Shown one piece after another: positions 1-8,468 of a DNA stretch of 17,954 nucleotides. The stretch covers positions 1-17,954 of the forward strand of contig SDVU01000199.1 in the NCBI GenBank assembly GCA_016256075.1, written 5' to 3'. The notes beneath the pieces were generated by a model that saw nothing but the letters and a program-made list of their open reading frames with translations, did not search any database and had not been told where the DNA came from. Position 1 is the stretch's first letter. Every line of letters begins with the position of its first letter. Origin of the DNA: Dictyocoela muelleri (lineage: Eukaryota; Microsporidia). The position numbers and the translations under genes were made by a program.

Positions 1-113
1 TATTTTGCACGAGGCTCTTAATAAATTTTAATTATCAAAAATTGATTTTTTTAAAAATTAAATTAAATTTATTAGGGTTATTATTTTGCGGGGGTTATTA
101 TTTTGCACAACAA
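1..113. repeat. Clustered element-end motifs TTATTTTGC(AC)
   Basis: The motif TTATTTTGC occurs three times: at the first bases of the window, near 79-90 and near 95-106. The last copy, read on the minus strand, is TGTTGTGCAAAATAATAACC. It resembles the left end of the foldback element at 1078 (GATGTTGTGCAATATAAGACC-like) at about 15 of 20 positions. I read this stretch as the end of one or more related foldback elements whose remainder lies outside the window or has decayed. There is no coding sequence here. Confidence 0.35.
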
Positions 114-224
114 ATGGTAAAGGAATAAAAGTCAAAAAAAAGGTACGAAGAATAGTGGGTTAAAATAGAGATTAATAAATAGATATAAATTGTTAATCGA
201 CGCTAATTTTCACAGATAATCTAT

Positions 225-650
225 AAATTTGTAAAAATGTGACGTAAACTTTTTAAAAATGTGTGTATAAGTCTAAAAAAAAAGCATATAACTTTGAAAA
301 GAATGTTTGTATTTCTTTGAAAGAAATAAGTCTATAACCTTGAAAGAAATGAGTCTAAAAGTTTGAAGAGAATGGTCTATAATTTTAAAACCCCAATATA
401 AGTTTGTGAAATGGTGATTTACGTTTACGAAATGGGTTTATAAGTTAACAAAATGGGTTTTATATGTTTGCAACGAAAATTTGATGTAGTTTGTAAAATG
501 GGTATTATAAGTTTACAAAAAAAAATTTTATAACTTTGCAAAATAGGTTATATAATTTTACAAAATGGGTTTTATTAGTTTGAAAAAGGATTTTAAAAGT
601 TTGCAAAAAGGGTTTTATTAGTCTGCAAAAAGGGTTTTATAAAAATAAAA
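225..650. repeat. Degenerate 22-bp minisatellite
   Basis: The stretch is made of imperfect tandem units of about 22 bp, each with a core like AGTTTGCAAAATGGGTTTT in its right half and TCTATAACCTTGAAAGAAAT in its left half. Two consecutive units near 596-640 are exactly 22 bp apart and nearly identical. The left-half version closely resembles the repeats in the right arm of the foldback element at 8893-11038 (for example TCTATAACCTTAAGAAAT near 10850). This suggests one arm of a related repeat-rich foldback element. No mirrored arm was found nearby. Confidence 0.75.
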
Positions 651-697
651 AAGACTATAAAGAAAATTTATAAATATATAAATTACATTTTCAGACT

Positions 698-838
698 TTA
701 TTCTGTTTTTACATTGATGTAGTAAACAGGGCATCCCTCACTCGCCTCTGGAGAGTTTCCAGACAATTTTTTCGAGTCAAGTTCAGGAAACTCGCCCCGA
801 GAATTTATTAAAATTAAAACAATTGATTTAAAAAAAAT
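698..838 (-). other. G+C-rich island with short open frame, unknown
   Basis: About 720-805 is close to 50% G+C inside sequence that is otherwise near 20%. On the minus strand a frame of about 46 codons is open and ends with TAA at 698-700. Its last part reads like ordinary protein, for example EFPELDSKKLSGNSPEASEG. No ATG starts it and I recognise no family. The + strand can form a short hairpin, TCTGGA-GAGTT-TCCAGA, and holds ACTCGCC twice. It may be a captured exon fragment, a piece of an element, or a structured end. Whether it is coding is uncertain. Confidence 0.25.
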
Positions 839-1077
839 TTATATTAAAAAAATGATTAAAAAAACTAAGAAGGGTAAATTAATTTATAATAAATGAATTA
901 ATTTAAATGTAAATAAATTACTATATATAGATCAATATGATATAAATATTGACTATAATGTCTAATATTTACAATATTGTCTAATTTGATATTTATCGCA
1001 GTTTGATAAAGGAGTGTTTTATTTTGATAAGTAGATTTTATATAAATCTTCAGTGTTATAAATATATTTACTTATTA

Positions 1078-1910
1078 GATGTTGTGCAATATAAGACCAG
1101 CCTTGCAAAACATATCTAATCAAAATAAATTCATTTTGATATATTTAGAAAAAAAAACTAATTTTTTTAATTTAAAATCATTAATATCCTCGGTACACAT
1201 TTTTTCCCGTTTTAATTGATAATAGAATCTATCTGAAATCATTTATAAAAAATTATAAATGCAACTCACTTGCCATTAGTACCCCTTTTATATATTCTTA
1301 AAAGAATAATATAGTAAAAATGAACAAATAAATACTAGATTAAAAATTTAAAATGATAAAACAATAAATATAAATAAAAAAATAAAGATAATAGTAAAAT
1401 AATAAGATATTAAATATTAAATATTAGAGAAGAAATAATATAATAATAAATATAAAAACAAATGAATGTTAATAAACATATTTAATTTTTTTTTACATAA
1501 AAATCAAAGATGTATCACACTTTTAGTTATTTATCTATTTTTTTTATTATTCAATTATTTTATCATTTTTTATTAAATATTTAATATTTTATTTTTTTTA
1601 TCATTTTTTATTTTTTTATTATTTAAATTCAATTTAATGTTTTATTCTTTAATTTTCATTATTTTATTTTTAATGTTTTATTCTTTTAAGAATATAAAAA
1701 AAAGTGTATTAATTGCAGGTGGGTAGTATTTATTATTTTTTATTTATGATTTGATATATAAATTTATTATCAATTAAAGCAAGTGAGAATGTGTACCGAG
1801 GATATTAAATGATTTTAAATTTAGAAAAAAAGTTTTTTTTCAAAGTTATATTAAAATGAATTTATATTGATGGATTATGTTAACAGGAGGGTCTTATATT
1901 GCACTACATC
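1078..1910. mobile_element. Long foldback (hairpin) element, about 830 bp
   Basis: The ends GATGTTGTGCAATATAAGACC-like (1078) and its inverse at 1890-1910 match at 20 of 21 positions, and the inverted similarity continues inward for roughly 400 bp per arm. Landmarks occur in both arms: the ATATCCTCGGTACACATT-type segment (1188 and 1790-1807) and TTCTTAAAAGAATA (1298 and 1683). The centre, near 1494, is almost pure A+T. There is no open frame, so this is a non-autonomous foldback or long-TIR MITE. A target-site duplication is not clear. The terminal sequence is shared with the motif cluster at 1-113. Confidence 0.85.
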
Positions 1911-2236
1911 AGAAGCCCGATCTTTTATAATTTCATGTAATGTATACTCACAGCGCATAGACTTTCTCATTTTTTGTCAAGTTTAATTTATTATAATGTA
2001 GTTTTCATAAACTAATAATAAGTTATGGTTATTCAATAGATCACCCCTTCCTTTATATAAATGAATCGCCATTAATTAGACATATGAGTACTTTTCTTAT
2101 TTAAAATAAGATTTTTAGTTGAACTTACAGATATATCAATTCTATTTTTTCTATAAAAATAAACCTTGACAAGATACCATATATATAGATATTTTGTATT
2201 TAGTTTTTAAGAAGTATGTTTTTGTAAATAAATATA
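1911..2236. other. A+T-rich spacer, nothing recognised
   Basis: This spacer lies between the foldback element and the next open frame. I see no long open frame, RNA gene or clear inverted repeat in it. Confidence 0.6.
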
Positions 2237-2305
2237 TTGAAACCTAAACATTTTACAAAGTTTTTATTTTTGACCAATAAGGCTCTCTCTTTGCCGAATA
2301 ATAAA

Positions 2306-2563
2306 ATGTATTCTGAAGTAGTTAAGAACTTCAGGAAAACAAAGTTTTCTTTTAAAATATACATGAAAATTATTTTTTATGTCTACAGAAAAGGGAAATT
2401 CGAGGCTAGTTTCGGTAAACGTAAAAAAATTAAAATCACTGTAAATTGTCCTTATACTAAATTAAAAAGATTTTTCCATCCAAATCTGACGTGTAAAAGT
2501 CATATTATAAAAAAAATTTATAAATGTAAAAAAAAAACATTTTTAGATTTTTCTCTATTTTGA
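2306..2563 (+). CDS. Short lysine-rich open frame, hypothetical
   Basis: Starting at the first in-frame ATG (2306), this frame gives 85 residues beginning MYSEVVKNFRKTKFSF. The frame is open further upstream to 2237 but without an ATG. The product would be very basic (many Lys), with one hydrophobic patch (IYMKIIFYVY) and a cluster of Cys/Lys near the end (CKSHIIKKIYKCKKK). A frame this long is uncommon by chance at this base composition, so it may be a gene or a gene remnant. Against this, its 3' end runs into an inverted repeat and I recognise no family. It could equally be a chance frame. Confidence 0.2.
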   Translation: MYSEVVKNFRKTKFSFKIYMKIIFYVYRKGKFEASFGKRKKIKITVNCPYTKLKRFFHPNLTCKSHIIKKIYKCKKKTFLDFSLF

Positions 2564-2609
2564 CATTGCTTTAAGTAATAAAACTATTTATAAAGCAATG
2601 AAAAATCTA
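2544..2609. repeat. Inverted repeat at the end of the lysine-rich frame
   Basis: Two stacked inverted pairs occur here: CATTGCTTTA with TAAAGCAATG (2564-2573 and 2591-2600), flanked by AGATTTTTC with GAAAAATCT (2545-2553 and 2600-2608). The inner arm starts directly after the TGA at 2561. It may be a small foldback relic or a 3'-end stem-loop. Confidence 0.6.
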
Positions 2610-2711
2610 CTTTATTAAGTTTCACATACTAATATGTGACGCTTCTTTACTTTTTAGCGACCAATAAGAGCCCCCCCCATCTATTTAAATAAAATATTAT
2701 ATATATAATAC

Positions 2712-2891
2712 ATGTTAACAACATCAAAAGCTGCCAACTCGGAGAGTAGTCTCCAACCATGGCCTTTAGACCGCTGGTTCCTGGTGTTCTTTAAAACGTC
2801 ACTTCCTATGCTACCCAGAAGCCATGCTGTATACGCGATTTTCGTTTTATCAATGACTCAGCTGGATACAGGTAACAGTAGCTTTTCATGA
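2712..2891 (+). CDS. 59-codon open frame in a 47% G+C module, unknown
   Basis: The frame starts at ATG 2712 and ends with TGA at 2889-2891. It covers a module that is about 47% G+C, while the flanks are near 20%. The peptide contains SLQPWPLDRWFLVFFK and a hydrophobic stretch AVYAIFVLSM, and is otherwise unremarkable. I recognise no family. The module is bounded by an imperfect 11-bp inverted repeat (CATCAAAAGCT at 2722-2732 and its inverse at 2880-2890), and it has a small GGAGA-GTAG-TCTCC hairpin near 2741. The minus strand also holds a fairly long open stretch, so coding strand and coding status are open. It could instead be a structured RNA, a MITE or foreign DNA. Confidence 0.25.
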   Translation: MLTTSKAANSESSLQPWPLDRWFLVFFKTSLPMLPRSHAVYAIFVLSMTQLDTGNSSFS

Positions 2892-3015
2892 ATTTTTATT
2901 TTTTCACTACTTTTTGCCGACATGCGTCGCACTCATATCCACACCTAAGAGAGTCTCTTCTGCTTCATTGTCATACTGACCCAAGTCTTAATCAGCTATA
3001 CCATACTAGAAAAAC

Positions 3016-3349
3016 AGTATATTATGTCGCGCGCCAAGCGCGCGACATGCGCCATGCAAGTGACATTTTTTTTTTGTAAAAACGCTAAAAAAGCTAACCT
3101 TAGTCTCTATCTTTAAATGATAAATTATATTAGTAATACCATAGATCGTAAGGGGTAATATTTTTTATAAAACTATATATATAATTTTTTAAAAAATATA
3201 ATTTTTTTCATAAAAAATATTACCTCTTATGATCTATGATATTGCTAATAAATTTTATTATTTAAAGATAAAGACTGGTGTTAGCTTTTTGAGATTTTTT
3301 GCAAAAAAAAAATTTATAGTCGCGTGCTTGGCGCGCGACATAATATACT
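3016..3349. mobile_element. Hairpin MITE with G+C-rich ends
   Basis: The two arms, about 165 bp each, are inverted copies. Both begin AGTATATTATGTCGCGCG, and both carry TAGCTAAC/GTTAGC-type and ATCTTTAAAT segments and an ATTAC...GATCTATG-like inner block. Near each end sits a G+C-rich stem (arms GTCGCGCGC and GCGCGCGAC around CAA at 3026-3046, with a slightly mutated copy at 3319-3339). The flanks on both sides read AAC, a possible 3-bp target duplication. There is no coding capacity. The family is not assigned; a 3-bp duplication would fit PIF/Harbinger or CACTA groups but is too short to decide. Confidence 0.8.
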
Positions 3350-3363
3350 AACATTTTATTTAT

Positions 3364-3393
3364 TATCCTGGGTTCGATTCTCGCTTAAGCCAT
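3364..3393 (+). pseudogene. tRNA 3'-half-like fragment (T arm)
   Basis: GGGTTCGATTCTCGC followed by TTAAGCCA has the look of a tRNA T arm, with a perfect internal B box (GGTTCGATTC), plus the 3' acceptor strand and discriminator base. No matching D arm, anticodon arm or 5' acceptor strand is present upstream, where the hairpin MITE ends at 3349. It is at best a tRNA or tRNA-derived SINE fragment. Confidence 0.3.
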
Positions 3394-3399
3394 GTTATA

Positions 3400-3463
3400 A
3401 AAATTTTCAAAAATGTCACTCGCATGGCGCATGTCGCGCGCTCCGCGCGTGACATATTATACT
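3400..3463 (-). repeat. Solo end of the G+C-rich hairpin MITE
   Basis: The inverse complement of this stretch matches the left 55 bases of the element at 3016-3349, including the G+C-rich stem (3433-3453) and the following ATGCGCCATGC segment. The copy carries small changes (CTCC instead of CAA in the loop region). Only one end remains, so it is a truncated copy or the remains of a partly deleted tandem insertion. Confidence 0.75.
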
Positions 3464-3518
3464 ACAATTGTATAGTTATGACCGCTGAATGACATTACAT
3501 TATTATTTAATAAAGATT

Positions 3519-3590
3519 GCGTCAGCATGATTCAAATCACGATACTTAAATTTTACATTCTAGAGTGTTAACCAATGAGCTTTCTGGCCA
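3519..3590 (-). pseudogene. tRNA-like relic, A and B boxes visible
   Basis: Read on the minus strand from 3590, GGCCAGA is followed by AAGCTCATTGGTTAACAC, which fits a D arm and internal A box. A loop with GTA at the anticodon position (tyrosine-like) follows, and then ATTTGAATC in the place of the T loop and B box. The D, anticodon and T stems no longer pair well and the acceptor strands match only partly. I therefore call it a decayed tRNA gene or the head of a tRNA-derived SINE, not a working tRNA. Confidence 0.35.
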
Positions 3591-3688
3591 TAAAAAAGTA
3601 TTCTAATAAAATAAATGAATTAATTAAAATGTAGGGGGTGCATGTTTTTAATTGCTGTTTTAAAAAATAGAAGATGTATATGTTAATA

Positions 3689-5395
3689 AACAGTATAAAC
3701 ACATTTTGGGAAACCCAACCCCGAGAAACATCATCATTTGGGGAATCCATCATTTTGGGTGACTTTTATAAAATATTAATAAAAAACAACTAAAAACGAT
3801 TTATTTTAATGAAAAGATTCCGAAATGGAGAAATTTTAAAATTATTTTGAAATTTCTACCCATGAAGAAAAAATTAGCTGATGAAGAAATAATTGAAATT
3901 GCTCAATGTATTAGCAGAAACTCATATAAAGATTAAGAATTACAAGTGAAATATTCGATATCGAAAGGCATGCTTTACAGAATCAAAAAAGATGCGAAAT
4001 ATCTCTTAAGTCTAACATCAGAATCGAAACAGTATATAAATTCAGATTCTTTTAATAAAATATTCTATAGAGCGTTACTGTTGTATAAGTGAAAAGGGGT
4101 TACTTATAAATGGAACACTTCTGAAAATAATGGCAAGGCAAATTTCCGAAAAATTTTTAATTTCGAAATTTCGGCTTCAAATGGATGATCGATAGATTTA
4201 AAATAAATATGGACTATTTTCAGAGTTGTAAAAGTTGAATCGAAGTCTTCTGATTCTAAAAATGCTGTTTTATTTATTTAAAAATTTTACATATTTTTTA
4301 GAAAAATATGAGAAACGAAATATTTTAATGACGATGAACATGCAATATTATACAAATGCATGCCAAATAAAAGCCATGTAATTACAGAATATAGTTCATT
4401 TGGGTACAATTCTTACATGGAAAGATTAACATTATTGTTATCGTGCTCTTTCGATGGAGAAATTAACATACATTAATAATTGTAAAATCCAAATCACCAC
4501 GCTGCCTCAAAGATATAGACGTAAAATCTCTTAATATCGGATATGAATCTTCCAAAAGGGGCTGGGATGACACGTGATCTATTTCTAAAATGGTTAATGG
4601 AATTAAATATCAAATTAGAAATGAAAATCGGAAAATTGCACTTTAATTAGACAATGTACATGCCATTCATAAATGAAAAATTTTCAAATATCGAAATTAT
4701 ATTTATTCCTGTAATACAACTTCATTAATACAGCCGCTAGATCAAGGAATTATAAAATCTCTTAAGGTTAAATATAAAACCCTTCTAGTCACCTCGTTTT
4801 TATTTAGTACCGAAGTTAAAAATAACTATGATAAATTTCCCAAAAATATAACTGTTCTAGATGAAAAATCAATTTCAGGTTTGGCATGGGCAAGAATAAC
4901 TGATTAAACAGTCCAAAATTGTTTCAAAAAAGCTTTAAGCTATTATAAAAAGAATATTAAAGAACCCGCATCGTTTTTTGAAAACGAAATCAATAATGAA
5001 ATAAAGATAAATGGCGATTTAATGAAAGACATTATAACAACAACTGTTGAAGAACCTCAACAGGAATTAAGTGAAGAATCAATAATTAAGAGCACAATGA
5101 GTTCGAATAAAGCAACACAATCTATGAGGATCTCATAGACATTAAAAAGAATTTTAAAGATCTTCTTTCATCTCTTAAAAAGCTCTGTCCCGAAAAATAT
5201 TTGATTTATACAAGTTTAAATTAGAAATTATTAAAAATAAAGTTTAAAAATGGGATATCAACAAATATAATGGATTTTTTAATTAAAAATATATTATAAT
5301 TAAAAAAAAAATTTTCTTTAAAAATTCAAAAACTATGATTTCGAGGAAAACCTTATTTGGGGAAGATTTTTTACCCAAGTCGGGGTTAAACTGTG
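3689..5395 (+). mobile_element. Pogo/Tigger-type DNA transposon relic 1
   Basis: The element is bounded by CAGTATAAACACATTTTGGG at 3691 and, on the other strand, CAGTTTAACCCCGACTTGGG from 5393. Both begin with CAGT as in pogo/Tigger elements and share only short blocks. TA lies just outside each end, which fits the TA target of this superfamily but is weak evidence in such A+T-rich DNA. Inside is a decayed transposase on the + strand. A TTTGGGGAA segment sits near both ends in direct orientation (about 3736 and 5357). The element ends within 15 bp of the next foldback element at 5408. Confidence 0.75.
3862..5224 (+). pseudogene. Pogo/Tigger (DDE_1) transposase, decayed
   Basis: This is a relic of a cut-and-paste transposase with CENP-B-like DNA-binding domains and a DDD catalytic core. 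From ATG 3862 (MKKKLADEEIIEIAQ) a helix-turn-helix follows (ELQVKYSISKGMLYRIKK, about 3937-3990). Next comes SASNG near 4171-4185 from the second CENP-B-type domain. Catalytic Asp regions are seen at FNDDEHAILYKCMPNKSH (about 4323), LDNVHAIH (about 4651) and TTSLIQPLDQGIIKSLK (about 4710-4770), then AWARITD near 4885 and TVQNCFKKALSYYKK near 4911. In-frame stops include TAA 3934, TGA 4090, TGA 4186 and TAA 4906, and the frame shifts at least twice (near 4475 and 4565). Estimated length is about 450 residues, normal for the family. Confidence 0.88.
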
Positions 5396-5407
5396 TATAT
5401 ATATACA

Positions 5408-5678
5408 TAATAAATAGTCTAATTGTAATAGAACTAGGAGATAGTAATACGCTTTTTATTAGGTATTCTATGCAACAAAATACATCGTAACAGAATATAT
5501 TTGTTCGATCCTGTGTTTTTTTTTATTTTTATAAATTTTTTGGAAAGAGACAATAATGGTATATCACAGGATCAGAAAGTCGATATTCTGTAAAATCCAT
5601 TTACTTTTTGTGGCATATAATATCTAAAAAAAGTGGTTAAAACCATATTTCACTACTATTACAATAAACTATTAATTA
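5408..5678. mobile_element. Foldback MITE, about 270 bp
   Basis: The arms are inverted copies around a centre near 5540. Outer ends are AATAGTCTAATTGTAATAG and the inverse of AATAGTTTATTGTAATAG. Inner landmarks are a TATGCAACAAAATA-like block and ACAGAATAT...GATCCTGTG on the left, facing CACAGGATC...ATATTCTGT on the right. It has no coding capacity. It sits next to the 3' end of Tigger relic 1. Confidence 0.8.
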
Positions 5679-5949
5679 TCTATTTTTATATTTTTTTTTA
5701 ATAGTATCTATTTTTTAAAACAGCCACTAACAAATGCATCAAATAAAAAATAAAAATTTTGATTATATTGACGCACTTCTGTGAGAAGCATCCCCAAAAG
5801 GTAATGTGAATAGATTCATATTAGTAATAAGTTTTTATTTATTGGTCTTGAGGAGGTTATCATCGTTCTTTTGTGATTATGGGATTTTTTGATGATGCGG
5901 AATCATTAGTGTTCTGATGATTTTTTTAATGATACACCCCCTTTTTCTA
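5679..5949. other. Spacer before the retroelement fossil, nothing clear
   Basis: This A+T-rich stretch lies between the foldback MITE and the recognisable 3' part of the retroelement fossil. On the minus strand it lies downstream of pol, where an LTR would be expected. I could not identify one, and found no matching direct repeat elsewhere in the window. Confidence 0.4.
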
Positions 5950-7200
5950 ACTATTTCCATAGTCCATGTTGCTAGAGTTCTATTTTCCACATCAGTGGAT
6001 TTACCACATCCTCCACATTCCACAAAATAAATCAATTTCATAAATTTTGCCGTAAAATACTTTTAACTTTTTTAATAATAGCGTATCCTCTACAATATCT
6101 TACTACTATTACTTTATAAGTTTTTCGTATATATCAATAATTCTGTTCAGTTTTGGGGGTTCTCAATAATACCTTTTCTTTTTCTTTATTAAATTTTCTA
6201 ACATATTTATTTTTATTGATTGCATTTAGTTTTTTATTCTTCTTTTCTGTTTCCAAGTTTTTAGTTATTTTAATATTTGCATAGTCGAGTCTCTTATATA
6301 TTGAGTTATACATTTAATCGGTATATACTTTGTATTCCTGTTTCTGATAAATTTTAATTAACATCCGCGCTCTTCATTGAATTTAGAATTGACCCCTTTT
6401 TTTATCAAAATACATTTTTTTTAGTAGAGTTTATACGTTCTGAGAAACCGATACTGGATGGATGTGTAATTAAGTCTGAATATGCCTTGTTGCGTACCTA
6501 TCAAGCAAGTTTTTGAGTGCCCGGGAAAATTACTGTTGTCCATTGTAAGTTTATAATTTGCTTAGCAGTTCTAAAGATTCGAAGCATTTGATTTTTTTTT
6601 TAAGACGCTTGCCGATGTAATATCATCGATGTAGTAAATTCATGTGAATCTTGTGAATATATCTGTTATTGTCAAAAAATAAAAATATTCTTTAGATCTA
6701 TTACAAAAAAAAATTTGGTCTTAATAGGACCTAGAATATCTGAAAAAAAATTACGATAATGCCTGTTCGGTGATAATTTGATTCGAAAGAGCCTTAACTT
6801 GGTAAATCTCTTTTTATTGTGTTGATATTTCTAACATTATGTGGTGACTTACGTAATAATCCGTTTTAAATTTTCTGTTTTTCGTGTTTATTTAACGTAT
6901 ACCATAGTTATGCCGTTCCGTAGTGTCCTAGTCATTCGTAAAAATTATTTGTTATTTGATAGGCTTTTTTCATCAGAAATATTGCATATATTCGGATCAT
7001 CTGAAACAAGTGACTCGGTCTACAAGTTCTTTATATTGTCATTTAATTTATTAAAATTTTATAGAACGGTTTTAAACAATTCCTGTATCGTGATATTCTC
7101 AGTTTCTATATTGACAAAATCCAGCCTTGTTAAATAATCTTTCCATATTAAATCAGTATCTTTGTTTTGCTTAAATTCATAGTGTATACTTTTCTACTAA
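5950..7200 (-). mobile_element. Ty3/gypsy-type retroelement fossil, pol 3' part
   Basis: This is a fossil on the minus strand. In order from high to low coordinates it shows an RNase H tail (about 7090-7190), an integrase zinc-binding region (about 6780-6930, with a GHYGT-type block), an integrase core (about 6420-6760, with DILGP- and TDIFTRF-type blocks and an ERIN-type block) and an integrase C-terminal region (about 6080-6250). This order is that of Ty3/gypsy pol. It is clearly broken, with more than five breaks, and no LTR pair, gag or reverse transcriptase was identified. Decay this heavy points to an old insertion. Two hairpin MITEs lie just upstream, in what would have been element or flanking sequence. 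Confidence 0.8.
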
Positions 7201-7220
7201 CATTTTCAGGTTATGCCTTT

Positions 7221-7523
7221 CTTTAGAGACCCCACTCTCAAAAAATATCAAAAACTACAAAATATGGCATTAATAAATGAAAATAAAATTTTTCTGATAT
7301 GATCTTTTATACATATTTACAAATTCAGTTTATATTATAAGCTGTTATTTCAAGTTTAGTAAATGTCGGGCAAAGGCCGGAATTTACTAAACGGGTAATA
7401 TAGGCATATAATAAAATCTGAATTATAAAATATGTATTAAAGATCATATCAGAAAAATTTTAATATTAATATTAATGCCATATTTCGTAGTTTTATTTTT
7501 TTTTCAGAGTTGGGTCACTAAGG
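7221..7523. mobile_element. Hairpin MITE with CYTTAGWGACCCMACTCT ends
   Basis: The left end CTTTAGAGACCCCACTCT and the right end (inverse of CCTTAGTGACCCAACTCT) match at most positions. The arms continue inward through AAAACTACAAAATATGGCA and TTTTTCTGATATGATCTTT, each found inverted on the other side. The core at 7354-7392 is itself a hairpin (GTTTAGTAAAT facing ATTTACTAAAC, with a G+C-rich loop region). There is no coding capacity. It probably inserted into or beside the retroelement fossil. Confidence 0.85.
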
Positions 7524-7589
7524 AGGAACTCTTATATTTTTAACTTATGAATTTTTCTAACTAAAAAGTGAGAATATTCTAATATAAGA

Positions 7590-7780
7590 TTATTTTATGA
7601 TAATAAAAATACTACTGAATATTTTATTAATACTCAAAATGTAGATATTAAAAATTTTCGACTTACTAGATTTAGAATTTTTTTGTAATAAAATTCTAAA
7701 TTTAGAAGGTCGGAAATAGTCAATAACTGCATTTTGAGTATAAATAAAATATTCTGTAGTATATTTATAATCATACATAA
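7590..7780. mobile_element. Hairpin MITE, about 190 bp
   Basis: The stretch is nearly fully self-complementary. TATGATAATAAAAATACTAC at 7596 faces TATGATTATAAATATACTAC on the other strand from 7775, and ATTTAGAATTTT near 7672 faces its inverse near 7697. Both strands stay open for some length because the arms mirror each other, which explains the spurious 62-codon frame here. The family is not assigned. Confidence 0.85.
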
Positions 7781-7939
7781 ATTCTATATGTTGTTTACGA
7801 AACTTGAGGAAACTGATTATTGATTATTGAAGTTTTGTTTCAGAAACAAGGTTGCAAATTTTGGTATTAGAAATATATTAGGACATTTTTTTGATTTTTG
7901 ATTTTTATAATTATATGTGGATATTATTGGTTATTTAAG

Positions 7940-8239
7940 TTATAGAAATAAATATATAAGGATTTGATTTTTTATAAACGTGTCTTCTAAAAAACTTTCA
8001 ATTCTAAAAAGAGTATCTATAATAAGGATAGAAACAACAATAGAGATGGATCTATTAGATGCTAAATAAACCATATCGGCATCTCGATCGTATAAAGCTG
8101 GGTAAGCCAAATCAGAAAAGATCATACCATCTACCATATTGGTTATAAATTTATCTAATTTTAACGAATAATGAGTATTAAAAAATAAAAAATAAACATA
8201 TTTCAGTAGAAGGAACTTTATGTTTTGAAAGCTATACAC
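7940..8239 (-). CDS. 99-codon open frame, possible element fragment
   Basis: The frame begins MYSFQNIKFLLLKYVYF and contains GMIFSDLAYPALYDRD in its middle. It lies on the same strand as, and upstream of, the Ty3/gypsy fossil. The middle part has a faint resemblance to a retroelement aspartic-protease region, which would fit the order protease then integrase. The resemblance is too weak to rely on. It may be a fossil fragment or a chance frame. Confidence 0.2.
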   Translation of the reverse strand: MYSFQNIKFLLLKYVYFLFFNTHYSLKLDKFITNMVDGMIFSDLAYPALYDRDADMVYLASNRSISIVVSILIIDTLFRIESFLEDTFIKNQILIYLFL

Positions 8240-8309
8240 TTTTAGATAGGATGACTCTAGTTATGAGATATAGTAATAAAGAATGAAATTTGGTTCTATG
8301 ATAATGAGC

Positions 8310-8343
8310 AAACCGGAATAATGCCTTGGCATTTTTCCGGTTT
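8310..8343. other. Strong hairpin with CUUG loop followed by T run
   Basis: The arms AAACCGGAA-T-AATGC and GCATT-T-TTCCGGTTT pair with one mismatch around a CTTG loop, and on the + strand the hairpin runs straight into seven T. It has the shape of a factor-independent terminator, or of a Pol III end signal behind a stem. No gene ends just upstream on the + strand. In this eukaryotic setting it is more likely a small foldback relic or the 3' end of a short RNA. Confidence 0.5.
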
Positions 8344-8468
8344 TTTTATCTGTCATTTTTCTTCGGAAAAATGCATGAAAATTTTAGACCCTTTTGAAAA
8401 TTTTCAAATCACGAAAAGCAAAGGATACGGCAATTCATAATGATTAATATATATAATTTTGATTTTTA

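Noticed and set aside
2237-2305. TTG start for the lysine-rich frame
   Set aside because: In a eukaryote the first ATG (2306) is the sensible start; the upstream part is only open, not supported.
2888-3079. 63-codon + strand frame
   Set aside because: It starts at the edge of the G+C module and runs through the left arm of the hairpin MITE; no family resemblance.
3568-3753. 61-codon minus-strand frame
   Set aside because: It straddles the tRNA-like relic and the left end of Tigger relic 1, so it is a chance frame.
6841-7137. 98-codon + strand open frame
   Set aside because: It lies antisense to the integrase zinc-binding and RNase H-tail region of the retroelement fossil and has no features of its own.
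7590-7778. 62-codon minus-strand frame
   Set aside because: It covers exactly the hairpin MITE; the mirrored arms create the open frame.
8310-8343. Bacterial origin suggested by a terminator-like hairpin
   Set aside because: All recognisable elements (Tigger, hAT with CAGTG ends, Ty3/gypsy) are eukaryotic, and no operon or ribosome binding site pattern is present.
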